Part shown: positions 1 to 10,815 of the stretch, one piece after another
Numbering within the stretch: position 1 is the first letter of the stretch
How the letters are laid out: every line of letters begins with the position of its first letter
Assembly (NCBI RefSeq): GCF_000317125.1
Contig: NC_019695.1
Location: 4,514,336-4,578,335 of the forward strand
DNA from: Chroococcidiopsis thermalis PCC 7203
Lineage (GTDB): Bacteria; Cyanobacteriota; Cyanobacteriia; Cyanobacteriales; Chroococcidiopsidaceae
Reading direction: 5' to 3'
DNA length: 64,000 bases
Translations under genes and position numbers: made by a program
Notes under the pieces: model-generated
Told to the model about the DNA's origin: nothing
The model's input: only the letters and a program-made list of their open reading frames with translations
Database searches by the model: none

Positions 1-2147
1 TAGAAGCGGAAAGTCGTGCGGATAGTTGCTAACCAAATGTCGTTGTTATCTTCAATATGACCTGGGTTAGTCACGAGAACCACACCTGGAGTAATGAATA
101 GATTGTCACTGACTCGGAAACGGTAGAACATTTCAAAGTGCAGTGAAGTTGCTTCATCTTTTACTCCTACCCTCCTTGGCAATCCTTCCCGTTGAGCAGT
201 TGGTCCATCGCCAACTCCCACTGTATCTAAGTTACGGTTATTATCAGTTACAGGAACTTCTGGTTCGCCTCTACGAGAAGTTTCAAAAAAAGGTACGGGT
301 GTACCGCGCGTTTCAGGTCCCGCATCAACTAGTTTGGGTGGCATACCAAAGAGAAAGGCAAATAAATCTCCTTCTCTACCAAATGGATCGGATAGACCGA
401 GAGAAAATAGATATGTGGCTGAATTAGCAAAAGGTTTCTTATTTGAGGAACTGCCAATACCATCAGGAGTGCCATCGGCTATTCCATCACCATTCAGATC
501 TTCAGGGGTAGCATCACCAGAAAGAGGAAAGTTAGGAAGGCGTTCTAAGAAATTGGTAAACATATAGCCTCCCCAAGCACCAAACGTTAATTGACGAGAG
601 ATACGCCATTGCAACGTTGCGCCAACAGCATTGGTTTTGGCAGCTAAATCTCCGATAAAATAACGGCAGCATGGGTCAAATCCAGAGTCATTTGCTTGGT
701 CAATTGGTGAAGGAACGGATGAACCAGACCACAAACCATTTGTTTCTGCATTGACGCTACCTGTATATGTACCTAAAGTTCCATCGCTAGTGTAAGCATT
801 GACAAAAGTTAAGCCAGTAATTAGGTTATTAGTTGGCGTTGCTAACAATTGCACGCCTAGTGCGCTGCGGTCTGCGCCAAAAACCCCACTGTCTGGATTC
901 CCGCTTCCTCCAGTACCATAAGCTACTTGTAACCGGGCATTTTTGGCAAATAACCAGTCAAAACCTGCTCCTGCATCTAATACGCCACCAATTTTGAAAA
1001 TTGGACTAGCCTCGCCAAAGCGAGAAATTGAGCCTCTGCCAGTGTCAAAGTAAGCTGAGTTGGCGGAAAGAACGTTACTGAGACTGAAGCCAAAAGGAAT
1101 GACGCTAAAGACAACGCGATCGTTAAAGGCAGGAAATCGATATTCTAGTAAGTCTAAAACAACATCATTGTTTAAACCTGCTTGGTAAGATAACCGTGCC
1201 ATGTAAGTATTGAGAGACTCTGCATTGGTGAAGCCGCCACCGTCAAAGTTGCCTGTAACTAAGTATGTCCGTAGGCGATCCTTACCTGTAAATGATGTTT
1301 CTAACCCTAATCGAACCAAGTGGGCGAGAACAGTATTTTTATCTGCATCATCTCGGTTTAAACAATCAACTTCTGGATCTGAATTGCGATCTCTTAAGTT
1401 TAACTGGGGTACTAATTGTTCAAAAAAAGGTCCTCTATCGTCTGGAAAAACCCTACATCCCCCAGAGGGATCGCCGCCAAAAGCACTGGCTACACCAAAG
1501 ATAACTTCTCCACCTAAAACGGTAGTCGTGGAAAACTGATTGGCTTCTAACTCGGCTGCTTGCGCTTCTAAAGCGTCAACTCGACCCCGCAAAGTTGCTA
1601 ATTCACTACTAAATTCCGATTGCAGGCGATTTAGGGTTTCTAAATCTTCTTTGCTGACGACATCTGCCGAACCAGCCGTAATCAGTTCGTTAATCCGATC
1701 CATAGCTGCATTCAAACCTGCGGCAAACTCGTAGCGCGTCATGGCACGATTGCCTCGAAAAGTCCCGTCAGGATAACCTGCAATGACTCCATAGCGTTCT
1801 ACTAAAGACTGCAATGCCTGAAACGCCCAATCAGTTGGTTGCACGTCTGACAGTTGAGATACGGATGTGACTTGTGCCAGTGTCGAAGATGTGTCTTGAA
1901 TTTGTTGAGCTGTATAGTTGAAATCTGTATCCGGTGTTGCTGGTGCTAGAGGCGCTAGGGTAGCCGCACTAGTTCGGTTTGCCTCAGACTTTTTTAATAA
2001 TTGAGATGTTATTTGAGTTGGCTGAGATATTGCTATATCTGTCTCGCCTGCATGTACTGCGGTTGTTTTAAATACAAGAGCAGAAACAGCTATGGGTGTT
2101 GTCAATAGCAAGATGGAAAATATGGAAAAAGTAGATTTGATCCTCAC
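1..2147 (-). CDS. Iron-uptake-type porin (SLH domain plus OprB-like barrel)
   Basis: Outer-membrane beta-barrel porin of the cyanobacterial SLH/OprB family, often annotated as iron uptake porin. The reading frame starts at GTG 2147, behind a GAGGGAAG ribosome site, and gives about 715 residues. The last two bases of the stop (TA) are the first two bases of the window, so only one base is missing. In order there is a signal peptide ending near VHAGE, a low-complexity linker, an S-layer homology segment (WAFQALQSLVERYGV, GYPDGTFRGNRAMTRYEFA), a coiled coil (residues about 170-230) and a barrel rich in F/Y/G strands. The protein ends in FRF, the C-terminal aromatic signature of outer-membrane proteins. 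The iron role is a family assignment; only the fold is visible here. Confidence 0.88.
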   Translation of the reverse strand, partial: MRIKSTFSIFSILLLTTPIAVSALVFKTTAVHAGETDIAISQPTQITSQLLKKSEANRTSAATLAPLAPATPDTDFNYTAQQIQDTSSTLAQVTSVSQLSDVQPTDWAFQALQSLVERYGVIAGYPDGTFRGNRAMTRYEFAAGLNAAMDRINELITAGSADVVSKEDLETLNRLQSEFSSELATLRGRVDALEAQAAELEANQFSTTTVLGGEVIFGVASAFGGDPSGGCRVFPDDRGPFFEQLVPQLNLRDRNSDPEVDCLNRDDADKNTVLAHLVRLGLETSFTGKDRLRTYLVTGNFDGGGFTNAESLNTYMARLSYQAGLNNDVVLDLLEYRFPAFNDRVVFSVIPFGFSLSNVLSANSAYFDTGRGSISRFGEASPIFKIGGVLDAGAGFDWLFAKNARLQVAYGTGGSGNPDSGVFGADRSALGVQLLATPTNNLITGLTFVNAYTSDGTLGTYTGSVNAETNGLWSGSSVPSPIDQANDSGFDPCCRYFIGDLAAKTNAVGATLQWRISRQLTFGAWGGYMFTNFLERLPNFPLSGDATPEDLNGDGIADGTPDGIGSSSNKKPFANSATYLFSLGLSDPFGREGDLFAFLFGMPPKLVDAGPETRGTPVPFFETSRRGEPEVPVTDNNRNLDTVGVGDGPTAQREGLPRRVGVKDEATSLHFEMFYRFRVSDNLFITPGVVLVTNPGHIEDNNDIWLATIRTTFRF

Positions 2148-2249
2148 AGTTACTTCCCTCTGATCCACAATTCAAGGCGTTTAATTTGGCATAGAAAACT
2201 TACAGAAGCTTGAGCAAACTTCTGTTGAAACTCGGTGCTGACCCTAAGC

Positions 2250-2268
2250 AAATAAAATTATTTTATTT
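2250..2268 (-). promoter_or_regulatory. AT-rich perfect palindrome upstream of porin
   Basis: AAATAAAAT-T-ATTTTATTT is a perfect 9-1-9 inverted repeat about 100 bases before the GTG start of the porin. Cyanobacterial Fur sites are AT-rich inverted repeats, and iron-type porins are plausible Fur targets, so it may be an operator. This is inference; the GATAATGATAAT core is not present. Confidence 0.35.
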
Positions 2269-2365
2269 CTTAAAAGCTAGAATGACACGATCGCGATAAA
2301 TACAATCCAATTAACTAAAAATCTTAATTTTTATTTGTAATATTATTTGAGAAAAACAGATTAAC

Positions 2366-2390
2366 GTAGGGTGGACATTGCTCACCCTAC
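2366..2390. repeat. Short palindromic repeat (GTAGGGTG...CACCCTAC)
   Basis: Inverted repeat with 8-base arms GTAGGGTG and CACCCTAC around GACATTGCT. A close relative (GTAGGGTGGGCA/TTGCCCACC) lies at 62481-62503. Apart from this element and the palindrome at 2250, I see nothing gene-like in the 436 bases between the porin and the next gene. Confidence 0.6.
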
Positions 2391-2583
2391 AGATGATAGG
2401 ATTTGAAATGAGCTGGCAAATATAAGCTTTTTTTCATATCCGATCGCCATACTATTTCAGTATTAAATACAGAGAGCGATCGCTAAAAAAATATAGCTTT
2501 AACTACGAAAATTACGCTCCCGAAATAAAGATTTTGCGCTGCTGAAACTCTCCTACTTGAGCAAAGCGTAAAAAAGTATTTTC

Positions 2584-3711
2584 TTACTCTGGGCAGCGTT
2601 CTTCACTCGTACCGAGTAAGACTGTACGACTACCTGCTGAGGGACAATCTCTAACAGCGGCGTGTTTGAAGTCACGGCTGAAGGTCTTGTAAATATCATC
2701 GATCGTGTCTGCCGATCGCGGTCTTTTTTCTGGCATTCCCTGGCTGACAACAGCAGGCTGCACGGGAGGCGGCTCAAATTTGATATAGGGAAACACGCCT
2801 GCAAGCGGTTGAATTTTTTTCGCTTCTTCGGTGAGGTCGGAAACTCGAATTCCCAAATTGAATTTACTTTGAATCGCAGTTTGAGCTATGGAGTTTCCTG
2901 CCATTAGGGAAGCTACTAAAGTTCCTGGTACGGAGACACTAGTTGCTTCACCTGCGCGTCCGTGAATTCCAACTAACTCGCCGCGATCGTTAAAAACGGG
3001 ACCCCCACTCATACCCCGCTGCGTTTCACAACTGTATTGAATGCTGTAACCTCCATCCGTAGTGCGAGGGGTAATTCTAATCACTTCGCCAGGAGCAAAT
3101 AACCTTTGCCGTCGCGCCGTTTCATCTCCAGGATCGGGCCAGCCAGAGACAAAGGCTCGTTCGCCTTGGTTAGGGCTACCTGGTAGGTTTGCTAAAGGAT
3201 AGTTCTTGTCACTCTTAAATTGGACGATCGCGACATCAAGCCCTTGAATAGTTTCGCCACTTTCGCCCTGTTCTTTTCCCATTGGGACGATATTCGATCG
3301 CGTACTTTCGTCGTCTACGGGATAAACTTCGCCATCAAAGGTACGTACCCCGTAAAAACCACCTCGACCGCGGACAACGTGCAAGTTAGTCGCCACGTAG
3401 TAAATGTTGCCGCGCTTAGCGATAATGACTCCAGAACCTGGGTTAAACTCACGTCGAGCTTCAACATCACCTTTTTGCAGGTCTTGACCGACAACCACTG
3501 TTGTTTGCGAGGCGATCGCGTCAATTTCCGTTTGATTCAACGTTTTGGAATCAGTAACAGGCTGAGTTTGCTGGGCGATCGCATCTGCTTGTACCGTGAG
3601 TCCTGTCATCTTGCTAGTAAAAGCGATCGTCGTCGCAGCAGTGACAACTCCGGCTATAAAAATTGTATATTTTAAATTTCGAGTTTGAAAAAACTTTTTC
3701 CAGCCATTCAT
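2584..3711 (-). CDS. Secreted trypsin-like serine protease (S1, HtrA-type fold, no PDZ)
   Basis: Exported or membrane-anchored serine endopeptidase of 375 residues. A hydrophobic segment at residues 15-32 is a signal anchor or uncleaved signal peptide. The catalytic triad is readable: His111 in TNLHVV, Asp159 in LDVAIVQF, and Ser235 in GMSGGPV. The GHAGEA-like segment that follows (GIHGRAGEAT) fits the substrate pocket of HtrA-like enzymes, but no PDZ domain follows. The C-terminal 80 residues (FKHAAVRDCPSAG region) match nothing I know. It lies downstream of a second protease on the same strand, and the two may be an old duplication. Substrate unknown. Confidence 0.85.
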   Translation of the reverse strand: MNGWKKFFQTRNLKYTIFIAGVVTAATTIAFTSKMTGLTVQADAIAQQTQPVTDSKTLNQTEIDAIASQTTVVVGQDLQKGDVEARREFNPGSGVIIAKRGNIYYVATNLHVVRGRGGFYGVRTFDGEVYPVDDESTRSNIVPMGKEQGESGETIQGLDVAIVQFKSDKNYPLANLPGSPNQGERAFVSGWPDPGDETARRQRLFAPGEVIRITPRTTDGGYSIQYSCETQRGMSGGPVFNDRGELVGIHGRAGEATSVSVPGTLVASLMAGNSIAQTAIQSKFNLGIRVSDLTEEAKKIQPLAGVFPYIKFEPPPVQPAVVSQGMPEKRPRSADTIDDIYKTFSRDFKHAAVRDCPSAGSRTVLLGTSEERCPE

Positions 3712-3832
3712 AATAAAGTCAAAAGTTAAAAGCTAAAAGTGAAAACTGAGGAGTCAGAAGAATATAAATACCAACACGCACCACTCACCACTGCCAATCA
3801 CCTACTACCCATTACCCATTACCAATAACAAT

Positions 3833-4696
3833 TTAGATCTCATTTTGCGATTGAGGTTGAGCCAAGTTTTTGTCAACTTGATGCTGAAAAGCAGCAATTG
3901 GAATCGCCCAGCTCAGCGCTTCCATTTGATTAAATAGTTCTACCGATGGCTTTGTACCATCGGCAAATGTAAACACATCAATGCCTTGAAGTGGATATTT
4001 CAAGCGACCGTTGATCCCAATCAGTTCTCCTTTTTGATTCAAAACAGGTCCACCACTCATCCCTTGTTCGACTTCGTTGGTGTAACCTAAACTGTATCCT
4101 TCTGGTAAAGTTCGCTCTAAGAGTAAAGCAACAGTTCCCGTTGTCAGCCGAAATGCTTTCATTCCCCAGTTACGTGTTTCTTCAACACGACTTTTATTGA
4201 GGAATTGATAATTGGGAAAACCAGATGCATAGACGCGATCGCCTTTTGTTAAGGCAAGTGAATTTCCTAAGACAGCAACGCGATAGGATTTAGGGCTATC
4301 AAATTGTAGTAAGGCGAGATCGACACCTGCTAAAGTCTGCGTCAAGCGGCGGGCTGGATGAGTCGCGCCATCAGCAGTGAGAATGGTATATTCGCCCTTC
4401 TGACTACCTGCTACTACATGGTCGCAGGTAAGAACGGTGTATGTCTGAGCCTGACGTTGTACGATCGCTCCAGAACCCATACTTGTTTTTGTCAATACTC
4501 TGACTGTCACTTGTTGAGCAACTTCTACTATTGCCGAACTTTTTACTGGATCTACAGGTGTTGTAGTCGCAATTTTTTCAGTACTAGCATCAGATTTTGT
4601 ATTCGGTTTTGATGGCATAAACCATAAGAATGCAGCGATCGCCAGCAGTCCGAGGTTAAATAAGACAATAGTGGCTGATGATAATTTCACTGTCAC
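3833..4696 (-). CDS. Membrane-anchored trypsin-like serine protease
   Basis: Serine protease of the S1/HtrA fold, 287 residues. A single N-terminal membrane helix (residues 9-27) should place the catalytic domain outside the cytoplasm. The triad is His93 (TCDHVV), Asp126 (GVDLALLQF) and Ser214 (GMSGGPVLNQ). There is no PDZ domain. It is 121 bases upstream of the protease at 2584-3711 on the same strand and shares its motif layout, although the sequences have diverged strongly. The COP23-type gene is 96 bases upstream. The clustering with kinases suggests a processing role in envelope signalling, which is inference. Confidence 0.85.
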   Translation of the reverse strand: MTVKLSSATIVLFNLGLLAIAAFLWFMPSKPNTKSDASTEKIATTTPVDPVKSSAIVEVAQQVTVRVLTKTSMGSGAIVQRQAQTYTVLTCDHVVAGSQKGEYTILTADGATHPARRLTQTLAGVDLALLQFDSPKSYRVAVLGNSLALTKGDRVYASGFPNYQFLNKSRVEETRNWGMKAFRLTTGTVALLLERTLPEGYSLGYTNEVEQGMSGGPVLNQKGELIGINGRLKYPLQGIDVFTFADGTKPSVELFNQMEALSWAIPIAAFQHQVDKNLAQPQSQNEI

Positions 4697-4792
4697 TGCA
4701 TCCCAATTCCAATCGCTTGATCGACTGTCATGCGTGAATTACGAGGTTCGAGTTGGCGATCGCTCTCAACCTCTACTACTCATGCATTTACC

Positions 4793-5365
4793 TTATTCCG
4801 CTGACAACGCTCGCTCAATTTCTTCTCCAAAAGGTGCATAATATTGTGGCGCACTTTGTTGGACTGCCGTACCCGTTCCTTTCAGGCTGAAAGTCACTAA
4901 TTGTTCGAGAATTTGGCGTTCTTTGCCTCGATCTGATTCGCGCAATGTCATTAGAATATTTTTCCGGTTGCAGATTTCGTTTCGACTGCCCACATAACAA
5001 ATGACTGGTTTGCTGTTAACTCGTCCGTATGTCAGTTGCAAGTTTCTCAGCTTCCCGCCTTTAGCTGCTACAACCTCACTCAAGCGATCGCTAACTATTT
5101 TACAACGCTCGTGCGGCGTGTATTGCGTCCCAAATTCATTGCTGTTCCAGGTAATCACTGGTGCTGTGATCCGTTCGCCGCGTTTGGCGATCGTGGCATA
5201 GCCCTGACCTGAAGCTATGCAATGGAAGGTCGTCGCACCCCCAGCGCTAGCTACTGCTTCTGCTCGGACGAACTCGTTAGCTATTCCGAACCCACTTATA
5301 ACTGCGATCGCTGTTGCTAAATATTTAGTAAATTTTTTTAAATTTTTAGTTGTGTGATTGCCTAT
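4793..5365 (-). CDS. COP23-domain secreted protein
   Basis: Secreted or periplasmic protein of the cyanobacterial COP23 (circadian oscillating polypeptide) family, about 190 residues. Recognisable family features are FHCIASG near the mature N-terminus, PVITWNS, YTPHERCKIVSDRL, PVICYVG and C...LMTL, including four spaced cysteines likely to form disulfides. The ATG at 5365 is preferred over the upstream ATG at 5410, because it has a GAGG site eight bases upstream and is followed directly by a standard signal peptide (hydrophobic core LATAIAVISGFGIA). The molecular function of COP23 is unknown. Confidence 0.75.
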   Translation of the reverse strand: MGNHTTKNLKKFTKYLATAIAVISGFGIANEFVRAEAVASAGGATTFHCIASGQGYATIAKRGERITAPVITWNSNEFGTQYTPHERCKIVSDRLSEVVAAKGGKLRNLQLTYGRVNSKPVICYVGSRNEICNRKNILMTLRESDRGKERQILEQLVTFSLKGTGTAVQQSAPQYYAPFGEEIERALSAE

Positions 5366-5715
5366 CATCGCTCGTACCTCAAGGGCAGTTAAAATTTCAA
5401 TTACATTCACAGTCAGCTCAAGTACCCTGAACTTGACAAGTCTGCTTGACGAGACTAGCGTATTTGAACTATACCGCGATCTACATCCAAATATGCTACG
5501 ATTCCGGTCAATTTTTGAAAAAAAATATAAAATTATACTTCAACAGCTATTTTGTATACGGAACATACTTATAAAAACACTTCATATACGTACTAAAGAA
5601 GTCAAAAGTTAAAAGTTAAAAGTCAAAAGTCGGGAAAGAGTGGTGCGAGATCGTTCTCCCCCAGTTTCCCCAGCTCCTCCAACTTCCTCCTGCTCATGCG
5701 CTCCCTACTTAACCG
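5366..5715. other. Gap with AAAGTCAAAAGTT-type tandem repeat
   Basis: AT-rich spacer between the COP23 and kinase genes. Bases 5597-5632 hold a short tandem repeat of the AAAAGTT/AAAAGTC type, which recurs at 26715-26745 and 28970-28995. No gene or RNA is evident. Confidence 0.5.
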
Positions 5716-7305
5716 TCAAATCTCCGACCAGTCTTGAATCAGGATTTGAGCTTGGGAATAGAGAGGACTGTCTTGAGGAATTTGTCTGGCAATAGCGATC
5801 GCTTCAGCAAAGTTACTACTTCCTGCGAGTTGCTTGGCATGTTCGAGATGACACTCATTTAGTATTGCCTGCGCTTCGGCGTAAACTGTTGAATCGCGGG
5901 TAACTGTCTCAGCTCTACTCGCACAAGCTTCGTATCGTGCTTGATGTTTTAAAGTTTGAATTTCATCGATAACTTGAGCTGTCAGACGAAACTGAATGTA
6001 TGAATAAACTACTGCTCCCAGTGCCACAATACCAACACCAATAGCCGCACCGACAAAAAATAAAGTAGAGGTGGATAAGCGGCGATGACGCGCTGGTGGA
6101 GATATTAAAATTGAATCGTCCGTGTTGGAATTAGTTAGATTACTCTGCTGTGCGGCAGGGAACTGAACGTTTGCCCGAACTTCTTGCTTATGGGGAGGTA
6201 ACAAGGTGTCTGGCAGCGATGTCGAAGGAATGACTTCTGTTTCTGTTGGCTGTGGAGGTATGTAGGCTCTAGTCGTTGCCACGTCAGGTGTGACAGGAAC
6301 AGATGGTTGTGGGTGCGTGGGTGCAGGTGGAGATGGATGAAGAGAATTATCGATCGCTGCTTCAGGCTTGTGGGTAATAGTAGCTTTTAATACTTTTTTT
6401 AATTGCTCTACGGAGGCAAAGCGATCGTTAGGTGATTTTTGCAAGCACTGCATGACAGCTGCTTCTAGTTGCGGCGATAAATTTTCGCAACCAGGCTGTA
6501 ACCTGATGGGAACCGGTGGTTTTGTCTTGTGTGCCATTGCCCAACCCATGCCCGTAATCGAATAGGCTTGAGCGCCAAAACCAAATGGATCTGTGCCGCT
6601 GAGGAGTTCGTAGAGGATGACACCCAAGCTGTAGATATCTGCTCTTGCGTCTATAGTGTTGGCAGCCCGCAACTGTTCTGGAGCAGCATAGCGAAACGTG
6701 CCGATAAATCCATAAGTCAGATTCGTGCGATCGATCGATTCATCGCGGATTTTGGCAATTCCAAAGTCCAGAATCTTCACCAATTCTCCCAATGCTGTAG
6801 GCACGACAAATATATTGTCTGGTTTGAGATCGCGATGAACTACCTTGACGTGTTCGCTGGCTGTCGCTCCACTCCACCAGAGATCGATGCCTGAGTGAGC
6901 TAGACGCAATCCTTCACAAACCTGAGTCACAATTTTGATCGTTCGCTCGACGGGTAACCGTTGCTGTTGTTTCAGCAATTGTTTCAGGCTGTCCCCGCGC
7001 AGATACTCCATGACATAGAAAGGATGACCTTCATCTGTAACGCCATAATCGCTCACATTCACGATATGATCGCTTTTTAGGGCTGCACAAATAGCAACTT
7101 CCCGCTCGAACCTCTTCCTCAAAGACTTTGACGCTGCTAATTTGTCTTTTAGCAACTTCAATGCTACGTGTTGTCCTAATAAGGTATCCATTGCCAGAAA
7201 AACATCGCCCATTCCGCCTGAACCCAAGCGCCTCTCCAAGCGATAGCGTTGGCGATCGCCAATACTCCGACCAATCCAGGTTTCTGGCTGAGCAGGAAAT
7301 GTCAT
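5716..7305 (-). CDS. Membrane Ser/Thr protein kinase (PknB-type catalytic domain)
   Basis: Hanks-type serine/threonine kinase of 529 residues. The catalytic domain covers about residues 20-290. It has a glycine loop GSGGMGDVF, the ATP-anchoring Lys50 (VALKLLK), catalytic Asp159 in HRDLKPDN, the metal-binding DFG at 180-182, and an APEQL activation-segment end. A proline-rich linker follows, then a membrane helix near residues 415-440 (TLFFVGAAIGVGIVALG), and a short C-terminal helical domain (about 90 residues) outside the membrane, resembling TPR-type helices. The layout suggests an extracytoplasmic sensor with a cytoplasmic kinase. It lies 164 bases downstream of a PhnD-like lipoprotein gene, and a second very similar kinase sits beyond that. 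Confidence 0.92.
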   Translation of the reverse strand: MTFPAQPETWIGRSIGDRQRYRLERRLGSGGMGDVFLAMDTLLGQHVALKLLKDKLAASKSLRKRFEREVAICAALKSDHIVNVSDYGVTDEGHPFYVMEYLRGDSLKQLLKQQQRLPVERTIKIVTQVCEGLRLAHSGIDLWWSGATASEHVKVVHRDLKPDNIFVVPTALGELVKILDFGIAKIRDESIDRTNLTYGFIGTFRYAAPEQLRAANTIDARADIYSLGVILYELLSGTDPFGFGAQAYSITGMGWAMAHKTKPPVPIRLQPGCENLSPQLEAAVMQCLQKSPNDRFASVEQLKKVLKATITHKPEAAIDNSLHPSPPAPTHPQPSVPVTPDVATTRAYIPPQPTETEVIPSTSLPDTLLPPHKQEVRANVQFPAAQQSNLTNSNTDDSILISPPARHRRLSTSTLFFVGAAIGVGIVALGAVVYSYIQFRLTAQVIDEIQTLKHQARYEACASRAETVTRDSTVYAEAQAILNECHLEHAKQLAGSSNFAEAIAIARQIPQDSPLYSQAQILIQDWSEI

Positions 7306-7469
7306 GGAGCTTTCTCTATGTGTTGCTTCTGGACTTGTTGCCTTTTTTGGGCGTGCGATCGCGAACGAGACTATGATACTACTATTATTGCTTGAGCAGT
7401 TATCAGTTATCAGTGGCTAGTGGCTGGACTCAATTCTTGTCACCAGTCACTAACCACTAGCCACTCACT

Positions 7470-8413
<944 letters not shown>

Positions 8414-8417
<4 letters not shown>

Positions 8418-10000
8418 TTTAAGAGACGACGGCAAAAATCGGCGGCTTTTTGAGGATCGGGAATTTCATTGGCTAATCGATTGACTAATTCCAACTCGGA
8501 AATTTGCATTCCAGATTTTAGAACTTTTTGAATGAGAATCGGCGCGATCGGTCCAATCAGATCGATTAAAGTTTTTTCACACCGTTGAATAAAATTAGTA
8601 TCGAGTGCTGACTGCGCTAAATTATTGGATAATTGATTATGGGAAAATTTATTGCCGTTGGTGTTGTGGGTTTGAGATTTAGCTGTTGACTCGGCTTCGA
8701 TCGCTTTTGCCTGACGCTCGAATTCTGCTTGTTGCTTGGCAGGCAGGTAAACTGAGAGGTTTTCTACCAACTGCTCGACGCTGTATGATTGAGCTGCTAC
8801 TTGTCGAAACACAGTAGTCGCAATCGGTCCAGCAAATTCTGTAAACAGCTTGACTAGCGATCGGTGTTGGGCTGACAGGGATACGTCGGTAGCTTCTAAC
8901 GGGACTCGGGGCGCAGACAGACGTTGGGTAAAGTCAGGTGGAAAAGTTGGATCGGGTAGTTGAGTGGTCGTTAGTTCGGATGGGTGTGCGGGAGGAGGCA
9001 ATGTCGCAATTGTCGTTGCTGCACCTAAACCTGGGACAATTGTATTATTCGCCAGATCGATCGCTACGGCAGCTTGCAAGGCACGACTTAACTCGTCTAC
9101 AGAACTAAAGCGATCGCGGGGCGATTTCTGCAAGCACCGCATGACGACGGCTTCTAGTTGTAGTGAAAAATGCTCGCACCGAGGCTGCGATCGCAACTGA
9201 ATCGGGGGCTTGGAAGCATGAGCGAATACCCATGACATACCGCTAATCGTATTGCTATTGCGACGGAAATTAAACCCAAATGGGTCGGTTCCAGTCAGCA
9301 TTTCGTAGAGAATTACGCCGAGGCTGTAAATATCAGCACGTTCGTCTACTTCTGTCCCTAGCTCAAACTGTTCGGGAGCTGCATAGTGAAAAGTCCCAAT
9401 AAAAACGTTCGTCAGATTGGTAAATTCATTTGTATCGTTACAAATTTTAGCAATACCAAAATCGAGAATTTTGACGAGTTCTCCCAATGCAGTAGGAACG
9501 AGAAAAATATTATCTGGCTTGAGATCGCGATGGACGACTTTGATCTGCTTGCTAGCGGTTGCTCCATTTTGCCATAGGTGTACGCCTTGATGCGCCAACC
9601 GCAAACCTTGACACACTTGGATCGCGATCGACAGACTGCGTTCGAGACCCAGCTGTTGCTGCTGGCGTAGCAGTTGTCCTAAGCTCTGTCCTTGCAGGTA
9701 CTCCATGACGTAGAAGGGATACCCCTCATCGGTAACGCCATAGTCGCTGATATTCACGATGTGATCGCTTTTGAGCGCAGCGCAGAGAGTCACTTCTCGC
9801 TCGAACCGCTTTCTCAGATCGGCTGATTCTGCTAGCGATCCTTTGAGGATCTTTAAAGCGACTAGTTTGCCAATCGGTACGTCCCTGGCGATGAAGACAT
9901 CTCCCATTCCGCCCGCGCCTAGATGTTGTTCTAGTCTGTAGCGCTGGCGTTCGCCAACGCAGCGACCGAGCCAGTTGTCTTTTTGTAATGGCGAGTTCAT
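8414..10000 (-). CDS. Ser/Thr protein kinase with C-terminal IGPIA-type repeats
   Basis: Hanks-type kinase of about 528 residues, closely related to the kinase at 5716-7305 through the catalytic domain. It shows GAGGMGDVF, Lys50, HRDLKPDN with Asp159, DFGIAK and APEQF. The ATG at 10000 (MNSPLQ) is chosen over the upstream frame start because it aligns with the N-terminus of the sister kinase. Unlike the sister it has no membrane helix. Its C-terminus instead holds two related helical segments, one around EFAGPIATTVFRQV and one around DLIGPIAPILIQKVL with a PDPQKAADF end. These resemble a domain seen at the end of other cyanobacterial signalling proteins. The gene overlaps the lipoprotein gene by four bases. 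Confidence 0.92.
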
Positions 10001-10422
10001 GGAGCAGAGCGCATTAAAACTGGTATGAAAATAAATGTTTGCCAACAGTATAGGCGATGACTTCCAAGCTAGATGCAACTAAGCCTGCCAAAAATATATT
10101 TCTTTCATCACCATTAAAGCCTAATATGAACTTTTACTGCTAAAATTTTTTGAGGAAGGCAGAGGGTAAAGGGCAGAAGAAAAGAGTTGCAATTCGCCCT
10201 TTAGATATGCGGGGTTGAAGCTCCTAATATTTGTATAAGATAAAGTATAGATCGAGATATATTTCAAGACACAATCGCCGAAATACGCTGTCTCGATCGA
10301 ATCTCCTAAACCTACGTAGATTTGTGTAGCAAACCGCGATCGCACTGCCCGCTGATTGAGATTGAGGAGATAATTCTCCTATCTGCTTTTTCCTCTTGCT
10401 TGCCTAGCAGCCTCGATCGAGG

Positions 10423-10443
10423 CAATCGGCTATGAGCCGATTG
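10423..10443. repeat. Perfect stem-loop CAATCGGCT-ATG-AGCCGATTG
   Basis: Two 9-base arms with a 3-base loop, followed by TTTATAG on the plus strand. It could end a short RNA read on the plus strand or be an operator. No transcript can be assigned from sequence alone. Confidence 0.5.
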
Positions 10444-10626
10444 TTTATAGCTAGCAATATCCAATGAGAATGCGTGTTTCTCGTACTAACCGCTAACATC
10501 TGAATGTTTGTGTGCTTGACAGCAAGCGCGCCTGACACTAGCTTTTAGCTTAGTCTGAAATCTTTATTTCTCTTTAAATACTATTTAATTGTATTGGCAG
10601 ATACTATCATACGTTGCTGCTCGACA

Positions 10627-10659
10627 TTGTAACAAGACCTTGTAACAGATGTTGTAACA
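10627..10659 (+). promoter_or_regulatory. Three TTGTAACA direct repeats upstream of FHA-ABC gene
   Basis: TTGTAACA occurs at 10627, 10640 and 10652, spaced 13 and 12 bases, about 160 bases before the FHA-ABC start. Regular same-face-like spacing suggests binding sites for a regulator. The regulator is unknown. Confidence 0.45.
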
Positions 10660-10815
10660 ATATGTGCAGAACGTGCATAGATCGAGTGAGTTGAGAGTAT
10701 AAAATTTTAATGAAATTGGAGAGAACCCGAATTTTCGGTAATATACTGCAATCTCAGAGAAAAATTTTCCAGCTACGACATCAAACTACAGAATAATTAA
10801 AAAAATAAAAATATT

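Larger units (their letters stand above)
10001..10815. other. Long divergent spacer between kinase and FHA-ABC genes
   Basis: An 815-base gap between head-to-head transcription units. It contains a perfect 9-base-arm palindrome at 10423-10443 and three TTGTAACA direct repeats at 10627-10659. AT-rich sequence follows up to the FHA-ABC start. A 74-codon open frame at 10121-10345 has no protein-like features. I see no tRNA. Confidence 0.5.

Noticed and set aside
1-1734. Plus-strand open frames within the first 1.7 kb
   Set aside because: They are antisense to the porin, whose frame is open over the entire region and carries family motifs.
10121-10345. 74-codon minus-strand open frame in the kinase/FHA gap
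   Set aside because: No family resemblance, no ribosome site, biased residue use; probably chance.
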